From the NCBI GenBank assembly GCA_012729765.1, contig JAAYCM010000154.1, positions 1 to 34,207 of the forward strand: DNA of 34,207 nucleotides. Reading direction: 5' to 3'. The DNA comes from Chloroflexota bacterium (GTDB lineage Bacteria; Chloroflexota; Anaerolineae; Aggregatilineales; Aggregatilineaceae). Shown here piece after piece: positions 1-6,884 of this stretch; position 1 is the stretch's first letter; every line of letters starts with the position of its first letter. The position numbers and the translations under genes are program-made. Under the pieces are notes generated by a model. The model had not been told where the DNA came from. It made no database searches and worked only from the letters and a program-made list of their open reading frames with translations.

Positions 1-310
1 CGTCCAGGCCAATATTCCAGGCATCTTCCGCGCCGTGCAGCCGATAGCAGTCTACGTGATAAAGCACCTGGTCATCCTGGGGGCGGCGATGCTCGTGAAT
101 GAGGGTGAAGGTCGGGCTGGTGACGGCCTCGCGTGCGCCCCACCCCGCGCCGATGCCGCGCGTCAGCGCCGTTTTACCCGCGCCCAGATCGCCCGCCAGG
201 CAGATCAGGTCGCCCGGCCTCAGCAGCTCGCCCAGCGCCCGGCCAAGGTGCAGGGTCTGCTCCACGCTGTGGCTGGTCAGTTGCATGGTTTCGGAGCCAA
301 AAGCGGGCAC
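1..310 (-). CDS. tsaE: TsaE, tRNA t6A biosynthesis ATPase (partial, C-terminus outside window)
   Basis: This is the N-terminal part of TsaE, the P-loop ATPase that works with TsaB and TsaD to make N6-threonylcarbamoyladenosine at position 37 of ANN-decoding tRNAs in the cytoplasm. Reading the minus strand, I see the family signatures in order: a Walker A loop GDLGAGKT at about residues 40-47, the TSPTF motif about 20 residues later, and the HVDCYRL stretch near the window edge. The family is about 150 residues long, so roughly 50 residues lie beyond position 1. I chose the GTG at 310 because AGGAG lies 7 bases upstream; an in-frame ATG at 286 is the alternative but would remove residues before the usual first helix. 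A promoter-like element lies just upstream. Identity is firm. Confidence 0.9.
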   Translation of the reverse strand, partial: MPAFGSETMQLTSHSVEQTLHLGRALGELLRPGDLICLAGDLGAGKTALTRGIGAGWGAREAVTSPTFTLIHEHRRPQDDQVLYHVDCYRLHGAEDAWNIGLD

Positions 311-345
311 GGATCGTCTCCTGGTGGCGCAAACGGAATGTTTTG

Positions 346-373
346 ATTATACTGCGCGGCGGATAAGAGACAA
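346..373 (-). promoter_or_regulatory. Candidate sigma70-type promoter of tsaE
   Basis: On the minus strand there is a TTGTCT -35 box (368-373), a 16-base spacer and a perfect TATAAT -10 box (346-351). The -10 box lies about 35 bases upstream of the chosen GTG start. Position and match are good, but no experimental support is available. Confidence 0.5.
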
Positions 374-643
374 GACGCGTCAAGATTGGCACAGCAGCGG
401 ACCCGGCGTATCACAGCCCGCTTTCACGACGATAATTTTTGATGCCGCTCCGCCCGTTCAGCCATTCATTACAATGCGGCACCAGGCCCCGATCGCCCAG
501 AGCGATGACGCAGCCCCTAGGGTGAACTGCTGCCCTGGCAAGCGTAGAGATCGCGTAGTCTGAACGGAGCGTCGCGCGTTCGCGTGGCCCGGTGAATCAT
601 GCTATCATTCAGTCTAGTTACTAATGGACAGTAGGAAACCTGT
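374..643. other. Intergenic region between divergent tsaE and the phosphoesterase gene
   Basis: No open reading frame here has a ribosome binding site or a recognisable product, and I see no RNA gene or repeat. A TATCAT hexamer at 603-608 could be a -10 box for the plus-strand phosphoesterase gene, but no convincing -35 box accompanies it. The phosphoesterase ribosome binding site (AGGA, 7 bases before the ATG) is at the right edge. Confidence 0.4.
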
Positions 644-1375
644 ATGCGAGTCCTTGTCATCTCCGATATTCACGCCAATCTGGCTGCCTTCGAAGCCGTC
701 CTGGCCGATGCCAGAGACGGCTGGGATTATGTCTGGTGTCTGGGCGATGTTGTGGGGTATGGTCCCGATCCGAACGAGTGCTGCGATCTGCTCAAAAGCC
801 TGCCGCACCTCTGCCTGGCCGGGAACCACGACTGGGCGGCCTTAGGGCGTCTGGACATTCGCACCTTCAACGCCGATGCGCGCCGCGCCGTCACCTGGAC
901 CCGCGACACGCTCACTCCGGAGAATACGGCCTATCTGGCGGCCCTACCCACGACCTTTGTCCTGGGGAATTACACGCTCGCCCACGGCAGCCCGCGCGAA
1001 CCCGTCTGGGAATACATTCTCGACCCGCTGATCGCCGCGCTCAACTTCCCACACTTCGAAACGCCGTACTGCCTGGTCGGGCACACCCACACCCCGATCA
1101 TCTTCCAGCTTACCGACGACCGGGGCGATACCGAGGCCGTGCAGCCCGCCTATCGTGAGGCCAAGCATCTCAACGGCCACCGGCTGATCATCAATCCTGG
1201 CAGCGTCGGCCAGCCGCGCGACTCGAACTGCGAGGCGGCATATGGCATTCTACGCGTACAGGAAGCGGTTTTCGAGCACCGCCGGGTCCCCTACGCGATC
1301 AAGACCACGCAGGACAAAATGCGCAAGCTCGACATGCCGGAGCGCCTGATCACGCGCCTGGAGCACGGCTGGTAG
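644..1375 (+). CDS. Calcineurin-like metallophosphoesterase
   Basis: This 243-residue protein belongs to the binuclear-metal phosphoesterase superfamily (YfcE/MJ0936-like small phosphodiesterases). The metal-binding motifs appear in order: SDIHANL (Asp8, His10), GDVVGYGP (Asp35), GNHDW (Asn61, His62) and GHTHTP near residue 146, followed by the family's NPGSVGQPRD segment. The fold is cytosolic and there is no signal peptide. The substrate cannot be read from the sequence; family members hydrolyse phosphodiesters including cyclic nucleotides. The start is supported by AGGA 7 bases before the ATG. It is a single-gene unit, ending at a hairpin shared with the convergent gene. The family call is firm and the physiological role unknown. 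Confidence 0.9.
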   Translation: MRVLVISDIHANLAAFEAVLADARDGWDYVWCLGDVVGYGPDPNECCDLLKSLPHLCLAGNHDWAALGRLDIRTFNADARRAVTWTRDTLTPENTAYLAALPTTFVLGNYTLAHGSPREPVWEYILDPLIAALNFPHFETPYCLVGHTHTPIIFQLTDDRGDTEAVQPAYREAKHLNGHRLIINPGSVGQPRDSNCEAAYGILRVQEAVFEHRRVPYAIKTTQDKMRKLDMPERLITRLEHGW

Positions 1376-1401
1376 GCAGCGCTCACCTTTCCGCCGATCA
1401 T

Positions 1402-1437
1402 AAACGACCGGGGCCACAACCGCCGCCGGTCGTTTTC
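1402..1437. terminator. Hairpin terminator between convergent genes
   Basis: A perfect 10-bp inverted repeat (AAACGACCGG at 1402-1411 and its complement at 1426-1435) with a 14-base loop is followed by T-rich sequence on the plus strand. It lies 26 bases after the phosphoesterase stop and also just past the stop of the minus-strand gene at 1470, so it may serve both directions. Confidence 0.65.
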
Positions 1438-1469
1438 ATATTCCTGAGCCGTTCGAGCACTGCCGGGCG

Positions 1470-2063
1470 CTAACGCTTCTCCGCGATATAGCCGTACATC
1501 CACCAGAATTTGTCGGATGCGTAGGCGCTCTTGAGGATGTCGTCCATGATAAAGTCACCCTCGTGCAGCACGCGCTGGAGCCGGGCGTCCACCTGCTTGA
1601 GGCGCGCGCGCAGATCCTCGGTCAGCACGTCACGCCGCTCGGCCTCGTCGCGCAGGTGCTCGATCATGGTGCGCTTCTCGGCCTGGCTGGGATACTCCGC
1701 CGCGCAGCTTTGCCCCCCCTCGCTGCATTCCTGCAAATAGCGGTCGAGCGCGTCGATCCGCTGGCGCAGCTCCTCTTGCAGCTTGGCCTCATAATGCACC
1801 GCCCACTCCGCCTGCTCGGCCTCGAAGTTGATGCGCGCGTCCTGCACCAGGTTTTGCTGATCGGCATCCAGTTCGTCTTCGAGATGGCTGAGGCGGTGCA
1901 GCCGCAGCAGCAGGCCCCCCAGCGTCAGACGCGGCAGGTCCCCAGAGAGATAGCCGTAGGTTTCCTGCTCGTAGAGGTAGGGCGTCAGGTTGGATGCCAT
2001 TGCCGCCAGAACTCGTACATCGCGGGCGAGGTCGAACGCCAGGGTCGGCTGTCTGTTACTCAT
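1470..2063 (-). CDS. Hypothetical coiled-coil protein
   Basis: I do not recognise this 197-residue protein. It is soluble, without a signal peptide or membrane segment. Residues from about 55 to 170 are rich in Glu, Gln, Arg and Leu and look like a long alpha-helical coiled coil, interrupted near residues 112-120 by a short loop with two cysteines (ECSEGGQSC). The C-terminus is aromatic (FWWMYGYIAEKR), which is unusual after a coiled coil and may be a docking tail. The start is supported by GAAGG 9 bases upstream of the ATG. The next minus-strand gene upstream (2102-2506) ends only 38 bases away, so the two may be co-transcribed. Codon use and composition match the neighbours, so I take it as a real gene of unknown role. 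Confidence 0.7.
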   Translation of the reverse strand: MSNRQPTLAFDLARDVRVLAAMASNLTPYLYEQETYGYLSGDLPRLTLGGLLLRLHRLSHLEDELDADQQNLVQDARINFEAEQAEWAVHYEAKLQEELRQRIDALDRYLQECSEGGQSCAAEYPSQAEKRTMIEHLRDEAERRDVLTEDLRARLKQVDARLQRVLHEGDFIMDDILKSAYASDKFWWMYGYIAEKR

Positions 2064-2101
2064 GGGTCAAAACCTTCATCCAGGCAGGCACAGGTACGTG
2101 T

Positions 2102-2506
2102 CTAAGCCTTATAGCGCTTGACGTTCCGGTACTTGGGATTGCCCTGAATCTCCTGAACGCGATCCGTCGGCTGTTTGACATGCCACTCAGCGATCTGGCG
2201 GCCTTCCAGGTCCACATACGAGATCGTGGGGACGAAGCCCAGAATCTCGCGGATGCCGACGATCAGCGTCTCGGTCGGCGTGCCTGGCTCGGTCATAAGG
2301 GTGAAGTAATCCTGCGGCACCCACTCGATCTCGATCGGCATATTGTTCCAGTCGCCTACCATCCGAAACGGGGGCGTGGCGCTTACACAGTCCAGATACA
2401 GGCCCTGAATCCGGTTGCTCCAGAAGGTATGGTTGACCCGCTCCTCGATCAGATACGGCTCGTGCTCCGGCTCTGTATAAAACCACGTGCTCGCGTTTGT
2501 CGCCAT
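2102..2506 (-). CDS. Hypothetical 134-residue protein
   Basis: This small soluble protein begins MATNASTWFY and ends NVKRYKA; I do not recognise the family. The reading frame stays open far upstream, to 3214, but that part runs antisense through the membrane-protein gene at 2687 and is not credible. I chose the ATG at 2506 because a strong AGGAGG lies about 12 bases before it. The sequence is rich in aromatic and acidic residues and predicted beta strands (for example the FTLMTEPGTPTETLIVGI region), and has no catalytic motif I can name. It lies directly upstream of the coiled-coil gene at 1470 on the same strand, suggesting a two-gene unit. Confidence 0.65.
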   Translation of the reverse strand: MATNASTWFYTEPEHEPYLIEERVNHTFWSNRIQGLYLDCVSATPPFRMVGDWNNMPIEIEWVPQDYFTLMTEPGTPTETLIVGIREILGFVPTISYVDLEGRQIAEWHVKQPTDRVQEIQGNPKYRNVKRYKA

Positions 2507-2686
2507 AAAGAAGAATTTCCTCCTGCCAAAAGCGCGCTCTCTTGAACAATCATAACACCAAAAACGCAACTCAAGCCAACGCCCGCCCGCGCCCAAAATT
2601 GAACCACCAGCCACACTTGCGGGTACAAAGGGGTAGCACCGCACATTGTCCGGTTTTTCGACTCGCATTCCATAGAGGTTTCGTCG

Positions 2687-3109
2687 ATGAGTGATTATGC
2701 CTGGGTAGGGGTTTTGATTAGCGCGGGGGGGACGACCCTGGCGCTGGCGAGCTGGTTCGTGATGGCCGTGCCCTATATCGATAACGCCCCCTACCTGACC
2801 GACCTGCGCAAGAATTCGCGGCTGGCGACCCTGATCGGCCTGGTCATGTTCGTGAGCTTCTTCGCGCTGTTTTACTACGCCGCCCAGGTGCTCGACCAGG
2901 ATAACAGCGGCCCCCTGATCGCCTTCATGGCGCTGGTCGTCTCGCTGCCGGTCTGTATGCTGCTCGGCACCGAAACTTGGGACCGCTACAACCCGAAGGG
3001 CATGAACCACGTGCCGGGCTTGCAGGCGGTAGCCGTAGCAACCGGCATCGGCCTGGCCGAGCTGGCCAGTGCAGTCGGCGTGTTTATGCTGCTGTACCAC
3101 CTCAATTAG
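2687..3109 (+). CDS. Small four-helix integral membrane protein
   Basis: This is a 140-residue protein with four hydrophobic segments at about residues 5-29, 46-68, 76-96 and 113-137, which predicts an inner-membrane bundle with both ends on the same side. Between the first and second helices is a polar loop with DLRKNSR, and between the third and fourth one with TWDRYNPKG. No enzymatic motif or named domain is recognisable to me. The start is supported by GAGGT 7 bases before the ATG. It is divergent from the unknown gene at 2102-2506 and convergent with the tail-tube-like gene, with a hairpin between. It appears to be a single-gene unit. Confidence 0.7.
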   Translation: MSDYAWVGVLISAGGTTLALASWFVMAVPYIDNAPYLTDLRKNSRLATLIGLVMFVSFFALFYYAAQVLDQDNSGPLIAFMALVVSLPVCMLLGTETWDRYNPKGMNHVPGLQAVAVATGIGLAELASAVGVFMLLYHLN

Positions 3110-3131
3110 CCTGAGATACAGCCAAAACTGG

Positions 3132-3163
3132 CAGCGCCCGGCAGCGTGAATCACCGGGCGCTG
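3132..3163. terminator. Hairpin between convergent genes
   Basis: There is a perfect 10-bp inverted repeat (CAGCGCCCGG at 3132-3141, complement at 3154-3163) with a 12-base loop. On the minus strand it is followed within a few bases by CAGTTTTGG, so it looks best as a terminator for the gene at 3186-3614. On the plus strand no clear T-run follows, so its use by the membrane-protein gene is less certain. Confidence 0.55.
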
Positions 3164-3185
3164 TCGATCGTACTGTGTACCGCGC

Positions 3186-3614
3186 TTAGCGGCCCGGCCA
3201 GACCTCTTCCACACCGTTGTGCTGGATCGTGATCCGCTCGGCGATCAACTCCTGGCTGCTCATGTCGAAGTCGGAAAACGCGATATCGCTGATCCAGGCT
3301 TCCGAGTACACCCAGCGCCGCGTCTCGACGCCCTCGTCCATCGCCACGATCGCCAGCCTGCGCGTGACCTTCGACGTGGGCGAGGTCAGCGTTTCGCGTG
3401 TCCAGCGGTTGAAGGGTAGATCCGGGTTCTGCTGCACCATCTTGGTGATCGTCACGGGCCGGTTGACAAGCTGCCCGGCGGCAAGGTCCATGCACCGGAT
3501 ATGCAGGCCGCTCACGCTGAAAATGCCGGTCACCACCTCGCCGTCAAGCTCTACCGTGAACTCGTTGGCGGACAAGCTATCAATCGTTTGAACGCCTGAA
3601 ATCTCTTCAGCCAT
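3186..3614 (-). CDS. Phage T4 gp19-like tail tube protein (contractile injection system family)
   Basis: This 142-residue protein has the layout of the gp19 tail-tube family: an N-terminal NEFTVELDGEVV strand pair, the FSVSGL turn, and a C-terminal half with an AW segment (SEAWISDI) followed by the characteristic SSQEL..ERITIQHNGVEEV pattern. Family members polymerise into the inner tube of phage tails and contractile injection systems. The usual length is about 140-150 residues, so the gene is complete. AAAGGAG lies 8 bases before the ATG. No sheath, baseplate, spike or assembly ATPase gene is nearby, so this is an isolated copy; it may serve a system encoded elsewhere or have been repurposed. 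The assignment comes from pattern recognition alone. Confidence 0.7.
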   Translation of the reverse strand: MAEEISGVQTIDSLSANEFTVELDGEVVTGIFSVSGLHIRCMDLAAGQLVNRPVTITKMVQQNPDLPFNRWTRETLTSPTSKVTRRLAIVAMDEGVETRRWVYSEAWISDIAFSDFDMSSQELIAERITIQHNGVEEVWPGR

Positions 3615-3703
3615 CCCGAACGCTCCTTTTGCATCAGCTTTTGAGACGAGTATATATCAGGCCCGCCGCCAGGGGAATTCCGCCCGGCGTGCCGCTGGCG
3701 CGT

Positions 3704-5482
3704 CTACTTCCCGTTCTCCGGCCTGACGACGCGGATATGCAGCTCTTCAAGCTGGTGCGCATCGGCCTCGGACGGCGCACCGGCCATCAGATCGGCGGCT
3801 TGCTGCGTCTTCGGGAAGGCGATCACCTCACGGATGTTCGGCTCACCGGCGAGCAGCATCACCAGCCGGTCGATGCCGGGCGCGATCCCGCCGTGCGGCG
3901 GCGTGCCAAACTCGAAGGCTTCCAGCATGTGGCCGAACCGCTGTTTGGCGTCTTCCACGTCCAGGCCAATCAGCCCAAAGATTTTCTCCTGAATGGCGCG
4001 GTCGTGGATTCGGATGCTGCCGCCCGCAACCTCGTAGCCGTTGCAGGCCAGGTCATACTGCTGGCCGCGCGCCTTGCCCGGCTCGGTATCGAGCAGCGGC
4101 ACATCTTCCCACATCGGCGCGGTAAACAAGTGGTGGCTGGGGTCCCAGCGCTGCTCGTCCTCGTTCCACTCAAACAACGGGAAGTCGATGATCCAGCAGA
4201 ACGCGATCTGGTTCGGATCGGCCAGCCCCAGACGACCCGCCATCTCGCGGCGCAGCGCGTCCAGCACTGCGGCGACCACCGGCGCGCTGTCCGCCGCGAA
4301 CAGGATCAGGTCGCCCGGCCCGGCCTTCATCCGCGACACGAGGGCCTGAAGCTGCTCTGGTGTGAAGAACTTGGCAATCGACGAGCGCACTTCCCCGCCC
4401 GCCTCAATCGCTATCGTCGCCAGGCCCTTCGCCCCGGCAGCTTTCGCGATCTCTTCCAGCTCGCCGATCTGCTTGCGACTGTAGTCGCCCACGCCCGGCA
4501 CGCAGATCGCGCGCACGGGGTTCCCCGCCGCGACCGTCTCGGTAAACACGCGGAACGACGATCCGGCCACCAGGTCGCTCACGTCCTCGATCTCCAGGCC
4601 ATAGCGCAGGTCCGGCTTGTCGGTGCCATAGCGCAGCAGCGCCTCGTGATGTGTCAGGCGCGGGAACGGCTTGGTCACCAGCTCGCGGTCAGACACCTGC
4701 TCCACAATGCAGGTCATCATCTCCTCGATCAGGCCCATCACATCCTCGCGCGTGACAAAGCTCATCTCCAGGTCGAGCTGGGTAAACTCCGGCTGGCGGT
4801 CGCCGCGCTGGTCTTCGTCGCGGAAGCAGCGCGCGATCTGAAAATAGCGCTCATAACCGGCGACCATCAAAAGCTGCTTAAGCTGCTGGGGGCTTTGCGG
4901 CAGGGCGAAGAATTTGCCCGGATGCAAGCGGCTGGGGACGAGATAGTCGCGCGCGCCTTCGGGCGTCGTCTTGAACAGGATTGGCGTCTCGATCTCGACA
5001 AAGCCGTGATCAGACAGAAAATTGCGGATGAAGCGAACTACATTGTGACGCAGCACCAGGTTGTACTGCATCGACGGGCGGCGCAGGTCCAGATAACGGT
5101 AGCGCATCCGCAGCGCCTCGTCGATCTTCTCTTCCTTGTTGATGTAAAACGGCGGCGTCTTGGCGCGGTTGAGGACGACCAGGTTGTTCGCCCGGACCTC
5201 AATCTCGCCGGTGGGCAGGTCCGGATTCGCCATGCCGTCCGGGCGCTGCTCAACGGTGCCGCTCACCTGGATCACCCATTCGTTGCGCACGTCGCGGGCC
5301 AGCGCGTGCACGTCTGGGCTTGACTCCTGGGCAATCGTCACCTGAGTAATCCCCCAGCGGTCGCGCAGGTCGAGAAAGACCAGCCCGCCCTGGTCGCGCC
5401 AGCGGTGCACCCATCCGGCCAAAGTCACCTGCTGGCCGGCATGTTCCAGACGCAGCTCGCCGCAAGTGTGTGTTTTTAACAT
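3704..5482 (-). CDS. aspS: Aspartyl-tRNA synthetase, bacterial type
   Basis: This 592-residue class II synthetase charges tRNA with aspartate. In order it shows the N-terminal OB-fold anticodon-binding domain ([19 protein letters not shown]), class II motif 2 ([19 protein letters not shown]), the bacterial GAD insertion domain in the middle, and motif 3 ([13 protein letters not shown]) near the C-terminus, followed by [12 protein letters not shown]. Length is typical of bacterial AspRS. I chose the ATG at 5482 ([12 protein letters not shown], the usual family N-terminus) rather than one at 5500, which would place its GAAGG almost on the start codon. Whether it also charges tRNA-Asn cannot be settled here; that depends on whether the genome has AsnRS and GatCAB. 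The call is very firm. Confidence 0.97.
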   Translation of the reverse strand: MLKTHTCGELRLEHAGQQVTLAGWVHRWRDQGGLVFLDLRDRWGITQVTIAQESSPDVHALARDVRNEWVIQVSGTVEQRPDGMANPDLPTGEIEVRANNLVVLNRAKTPPFYINKEEKIDEALRMRYRYLDLRRPSMQYNLVLRHNVVRFIRNFLSDHGFVEIETPILFKTTPEGARDYLVPSRLHPGKFFALPQSPQQLKQLLMVAGYERYFQIARCFRDEDQRGDRQPEFTQLDLEMSFVTREDVMGLIEEMMTCIVEQVSDRELVTKPFPRLTHHEALLRYGTDKPDLRYGLEIEDVSDLVAGSSFRVFTETVAAGNPVRAICVPGVGDYSRKQIGELEEIAKAAGAKGLATIAIEAGGEVRSSIAKFFTPEQLQALVSRMKAGPGDLILFAADSAPVVAAVLDALRREMAGRLGLADPNQIAFCWIIDFPLFEWNEDEQRWDPSHHLFTAPMWEDVPLLDTEPGKARGQQYDLACNGYEVAGGSIRIHDRAIQEKIFGLIGLDVEDAKQRFGHMLEAFEFGTPPHGGIAPGIDRLVMLLAGEPNIREVIAFPKTQQAADLMAGAPSEADAHQLEELHIRVVRPENGK

Positions 5483-5595
5483 CGATGTTCTAACCCCCAT
5501 TCCCTTCGGGATGGCAAGAGACGCAGGCCGCGTTCAACGGGCGTTTTCTCGGCCAAAATATTCGGAAAAGATTAACACACACCGGGGATATCCGG

Positions 5596-5635
5596 CAAAA
5601 CAACAGGCCCCCGGATCATCGGGGGCACTGCTGTT
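5596..5635 (-). terminator. Terminator of the DUF4870 gene
   Basis: On the minus strand a perfect 7-bp G/C stem (arms at 5607-5613 and 5620-5626, 6-base loop) is flanked by further AACAG/CTGTT pairing and followed by TGTTTT. It lies about 60 bases after the stop codon of the DUF4870 gene and before aspS, so the two genes are probably separate transcription units. Confidence 0.7.
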
Positions 5636-5689
5636 CAAGGGGTATCGAAATGTCGGGGCGCGGCTCGGCCTGCCCCAGCGCATCGTCGT

Positions 5690-6454
5690 TTAGCGTGTGC
5701 TGCCCTGCATCATCTGGCCTTCGACCCAGCTTGCGATGTAGGGGAAGCGGTAGCTGTGGCCGTTCCAGGTTTCGACCGCCGCGATCACCGAGTAGATCAC
5801 CATGCCCAGCGGCAGCGCCAGCGACGCCAGCACAAACAGCACGTAGGCGACCACGACCAGCGGCAGGAGCAGGATGCCGACCAATACCAGGATCAGCAGG
5901 GCCGCGAGGATCATCAGCGCCACCCAAACCACCGATCCGACCACCAGCAGCGTCAGCCAGCCGACCGTGCCGATCAACTGAATGGTGAAGGCCTGGAGCG
6001 CGTGAAAAGCGACGTATTCCGAGCGCTTGCGGAACGCCAGATAGATCGCAAAGGGCACGAACATGGTGAGCAGCACGCCCGCCCCGCCGGTCGAGAGGCC
6101 GACCAGGGCCGTGAGCAGCGTGCTGGCATGGGCCAACGCCGCCCATTTGCGCTCGTTCTGATCCACCTCGGCGGGCATATAACGTTTTGCCTTGGATGGC
6201 ATCGGCGTGCCGTACACGCCGTCATCGTCGGCGGCCTGCAAACGGCTGCGTGAGCCGTGATAGCGCTCTTCATACTCGCGCACCACATCGCGGCCATGGG
6301 TCAGTTCTTCTCTGGCGCGCTGCATGGCCTGATCCAGCGTCTCGCGCAGGCGCGTTGGCACGGGCGCAGCCTCGTCGCTGGGATACATCGCGGCGGCGTT
6401 CTCGTCCTCTACGCCTGTTCCTTCCAGATCCGCCGTCCGGTCTTGATCGTCCAT
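5690..6454 (-). CDS. DUF4870 (Tic20-like) membrane protein with acidic N-terminal region
   Basis: This 254-residue protein has a hydrophilic, acidic N-terminal half (residues 1-115) with a predicted helix around REYEERYH, followed by a DUF4870-like membrane domain. The domain starts at ERKWAALAHASTLL and contains the family's typical FRKRSEYVAFHALQA segment between helices. After it come about three strongly hydrophobic segments (to about residue 230) and a short tail. DUF4870 proteins are integral membrane proteins of unknown function. I chose the ATG at 6454 because AGGAG lies 7 bases before it; upstream in-frame starts at 6472 and 6532 lack such a site. The gene ends at a terminator and is divergent from the gene at 6653. 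Confidence 0.75.
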   Translation of the reverse strand: MDDQDRTADLEGTGVEDENAAAMYPSDEAAPVPTRLRETLDQAMQRAREELTHGRDVVREYEERYHGSRSRLQAADDDGVYGTPMPSKAKRYMPAEVDQNERKWAALAHASTLLTALVGLSTGGAGVLLTMFVPFAIYLAFRKRSEYVAFHALQAFTIQLIGTVGWLTLLVVGSVVWVALMILAALLILVLVGILLLPLVVVAYVLFVLASLALPLGMVIYSVIAAVETWNGHSYRFPYIASWVEGQMMQGSTR

Positions 6455-6513
6455 CGTGTTACTCCTACTCATAGATGCTGGTTCTTCAACGGCTGCGCCG
6501 GTGTCTTTTACAA

Positions 6514-6526
6514 TGTGAGCGTCACA
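6514..6526. promoter_or_regulatory. Inverted repeat TGTGA-N3-TCACA, possible operator
   Basis: A short perfect inverted repeat sits in the divergent intergenic region, 60 bases upstream of the DUF4870 start and 127 bases upstream of the small membrane protein. It resembles a CRP half-site pair, but the spacer is 3 bases, not the 6 expected for CRP, so it is at best a site for another regulator. Confidence 0.25.
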
Positions 6527-6652
6527 CTTCACTGTTCTATACGCAGGCCCGCGTTAATAAGTTTCGCGTCGGGCGCAAAAATGCTCCGGACAGCTATCGC
6601 GCGGGCTGGCGTCCCTACGGTATACTGGTCCGGTTGTAAGGAGAAAAGCCTG

Positions 6653-6874
6653 ATGCGGCGTATCTTTAGCCCCGATTTCACCCTGACCAAGCGCCAGCTT
6701 GGATTTATCCTGAGCGCCAGCGGCGTGCTGCTGATCGTGATCATGCTGGCGGCGGAACTGCTCGATGCGCAGTCCGGCGGGTTTGGGATGGTGCAGCAGC
6801 TTGGCGTTGTGGTGGGCGTGCTCAGCCTAGTTGCCGGTTTGGCACTCCTGCCGCTGGGCAGCCAGCCGGCATAG
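6653..6874 (+). CDS. Small two-helix membrane protein
   Basis: This 73-residue protein has two hydrophobic segments, at about residues 17-36 and 47-68, with a basic N-terminus (MRRIFSPDFTLTKRQ) that should stay in the cytoplasm. The frame is open far upstream, but the ATG at 6653 has AGGAG 9 bases before it and starts exactly where membrane-protein-like sequence begins. A TATACT hexamer at 6621-6626 is a plausible -10 box, without a clear -35. Its stop is only 10 bases before the start of the first GT-C glycosyltransferase, so the three genes probably form an operon. I do not recognise the family; a small accessory subunit of the glycosyltransferases is a guess from position. Confidence 0.6.
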   Translation: MRRIFSPDFTLTKRQLGFILSASGVLLIVIMLAAELLDAQSGGFGMVQQLGVVVGVLSLVAGLALLPLGSQPA

Positions 6875-6884
6875 CGAGGTCCTG

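Noticed and set aside
2507..3214. Upstream extension of the minus-strand frame of the gene at 2102, giving a 370-residue product
   Set aside because: The extra part lies antisense to a convincing four-helix membrane protein with its own ribosome site, has low-complexity His/Gln/Arg composition, and a strong AGGAGG precedes the ATG at 2506.
3629..5323. Long plus-strand frame of 564 codons opposite aspS
   Set aside because: It is the antisense shadow of aspS, rich in Arg, His and Gln with no recognisable domain and no ribosome binding site.
6514..6526. CRP-like cAMP receptor site near the DUF4870 gene, tempting given the cyclases
   Set aside because: The TGTGA and TCACA arms are only 3 bases apart instead of 6, so it does not fit CRP; kept only as a low-confidence inverted repeat.
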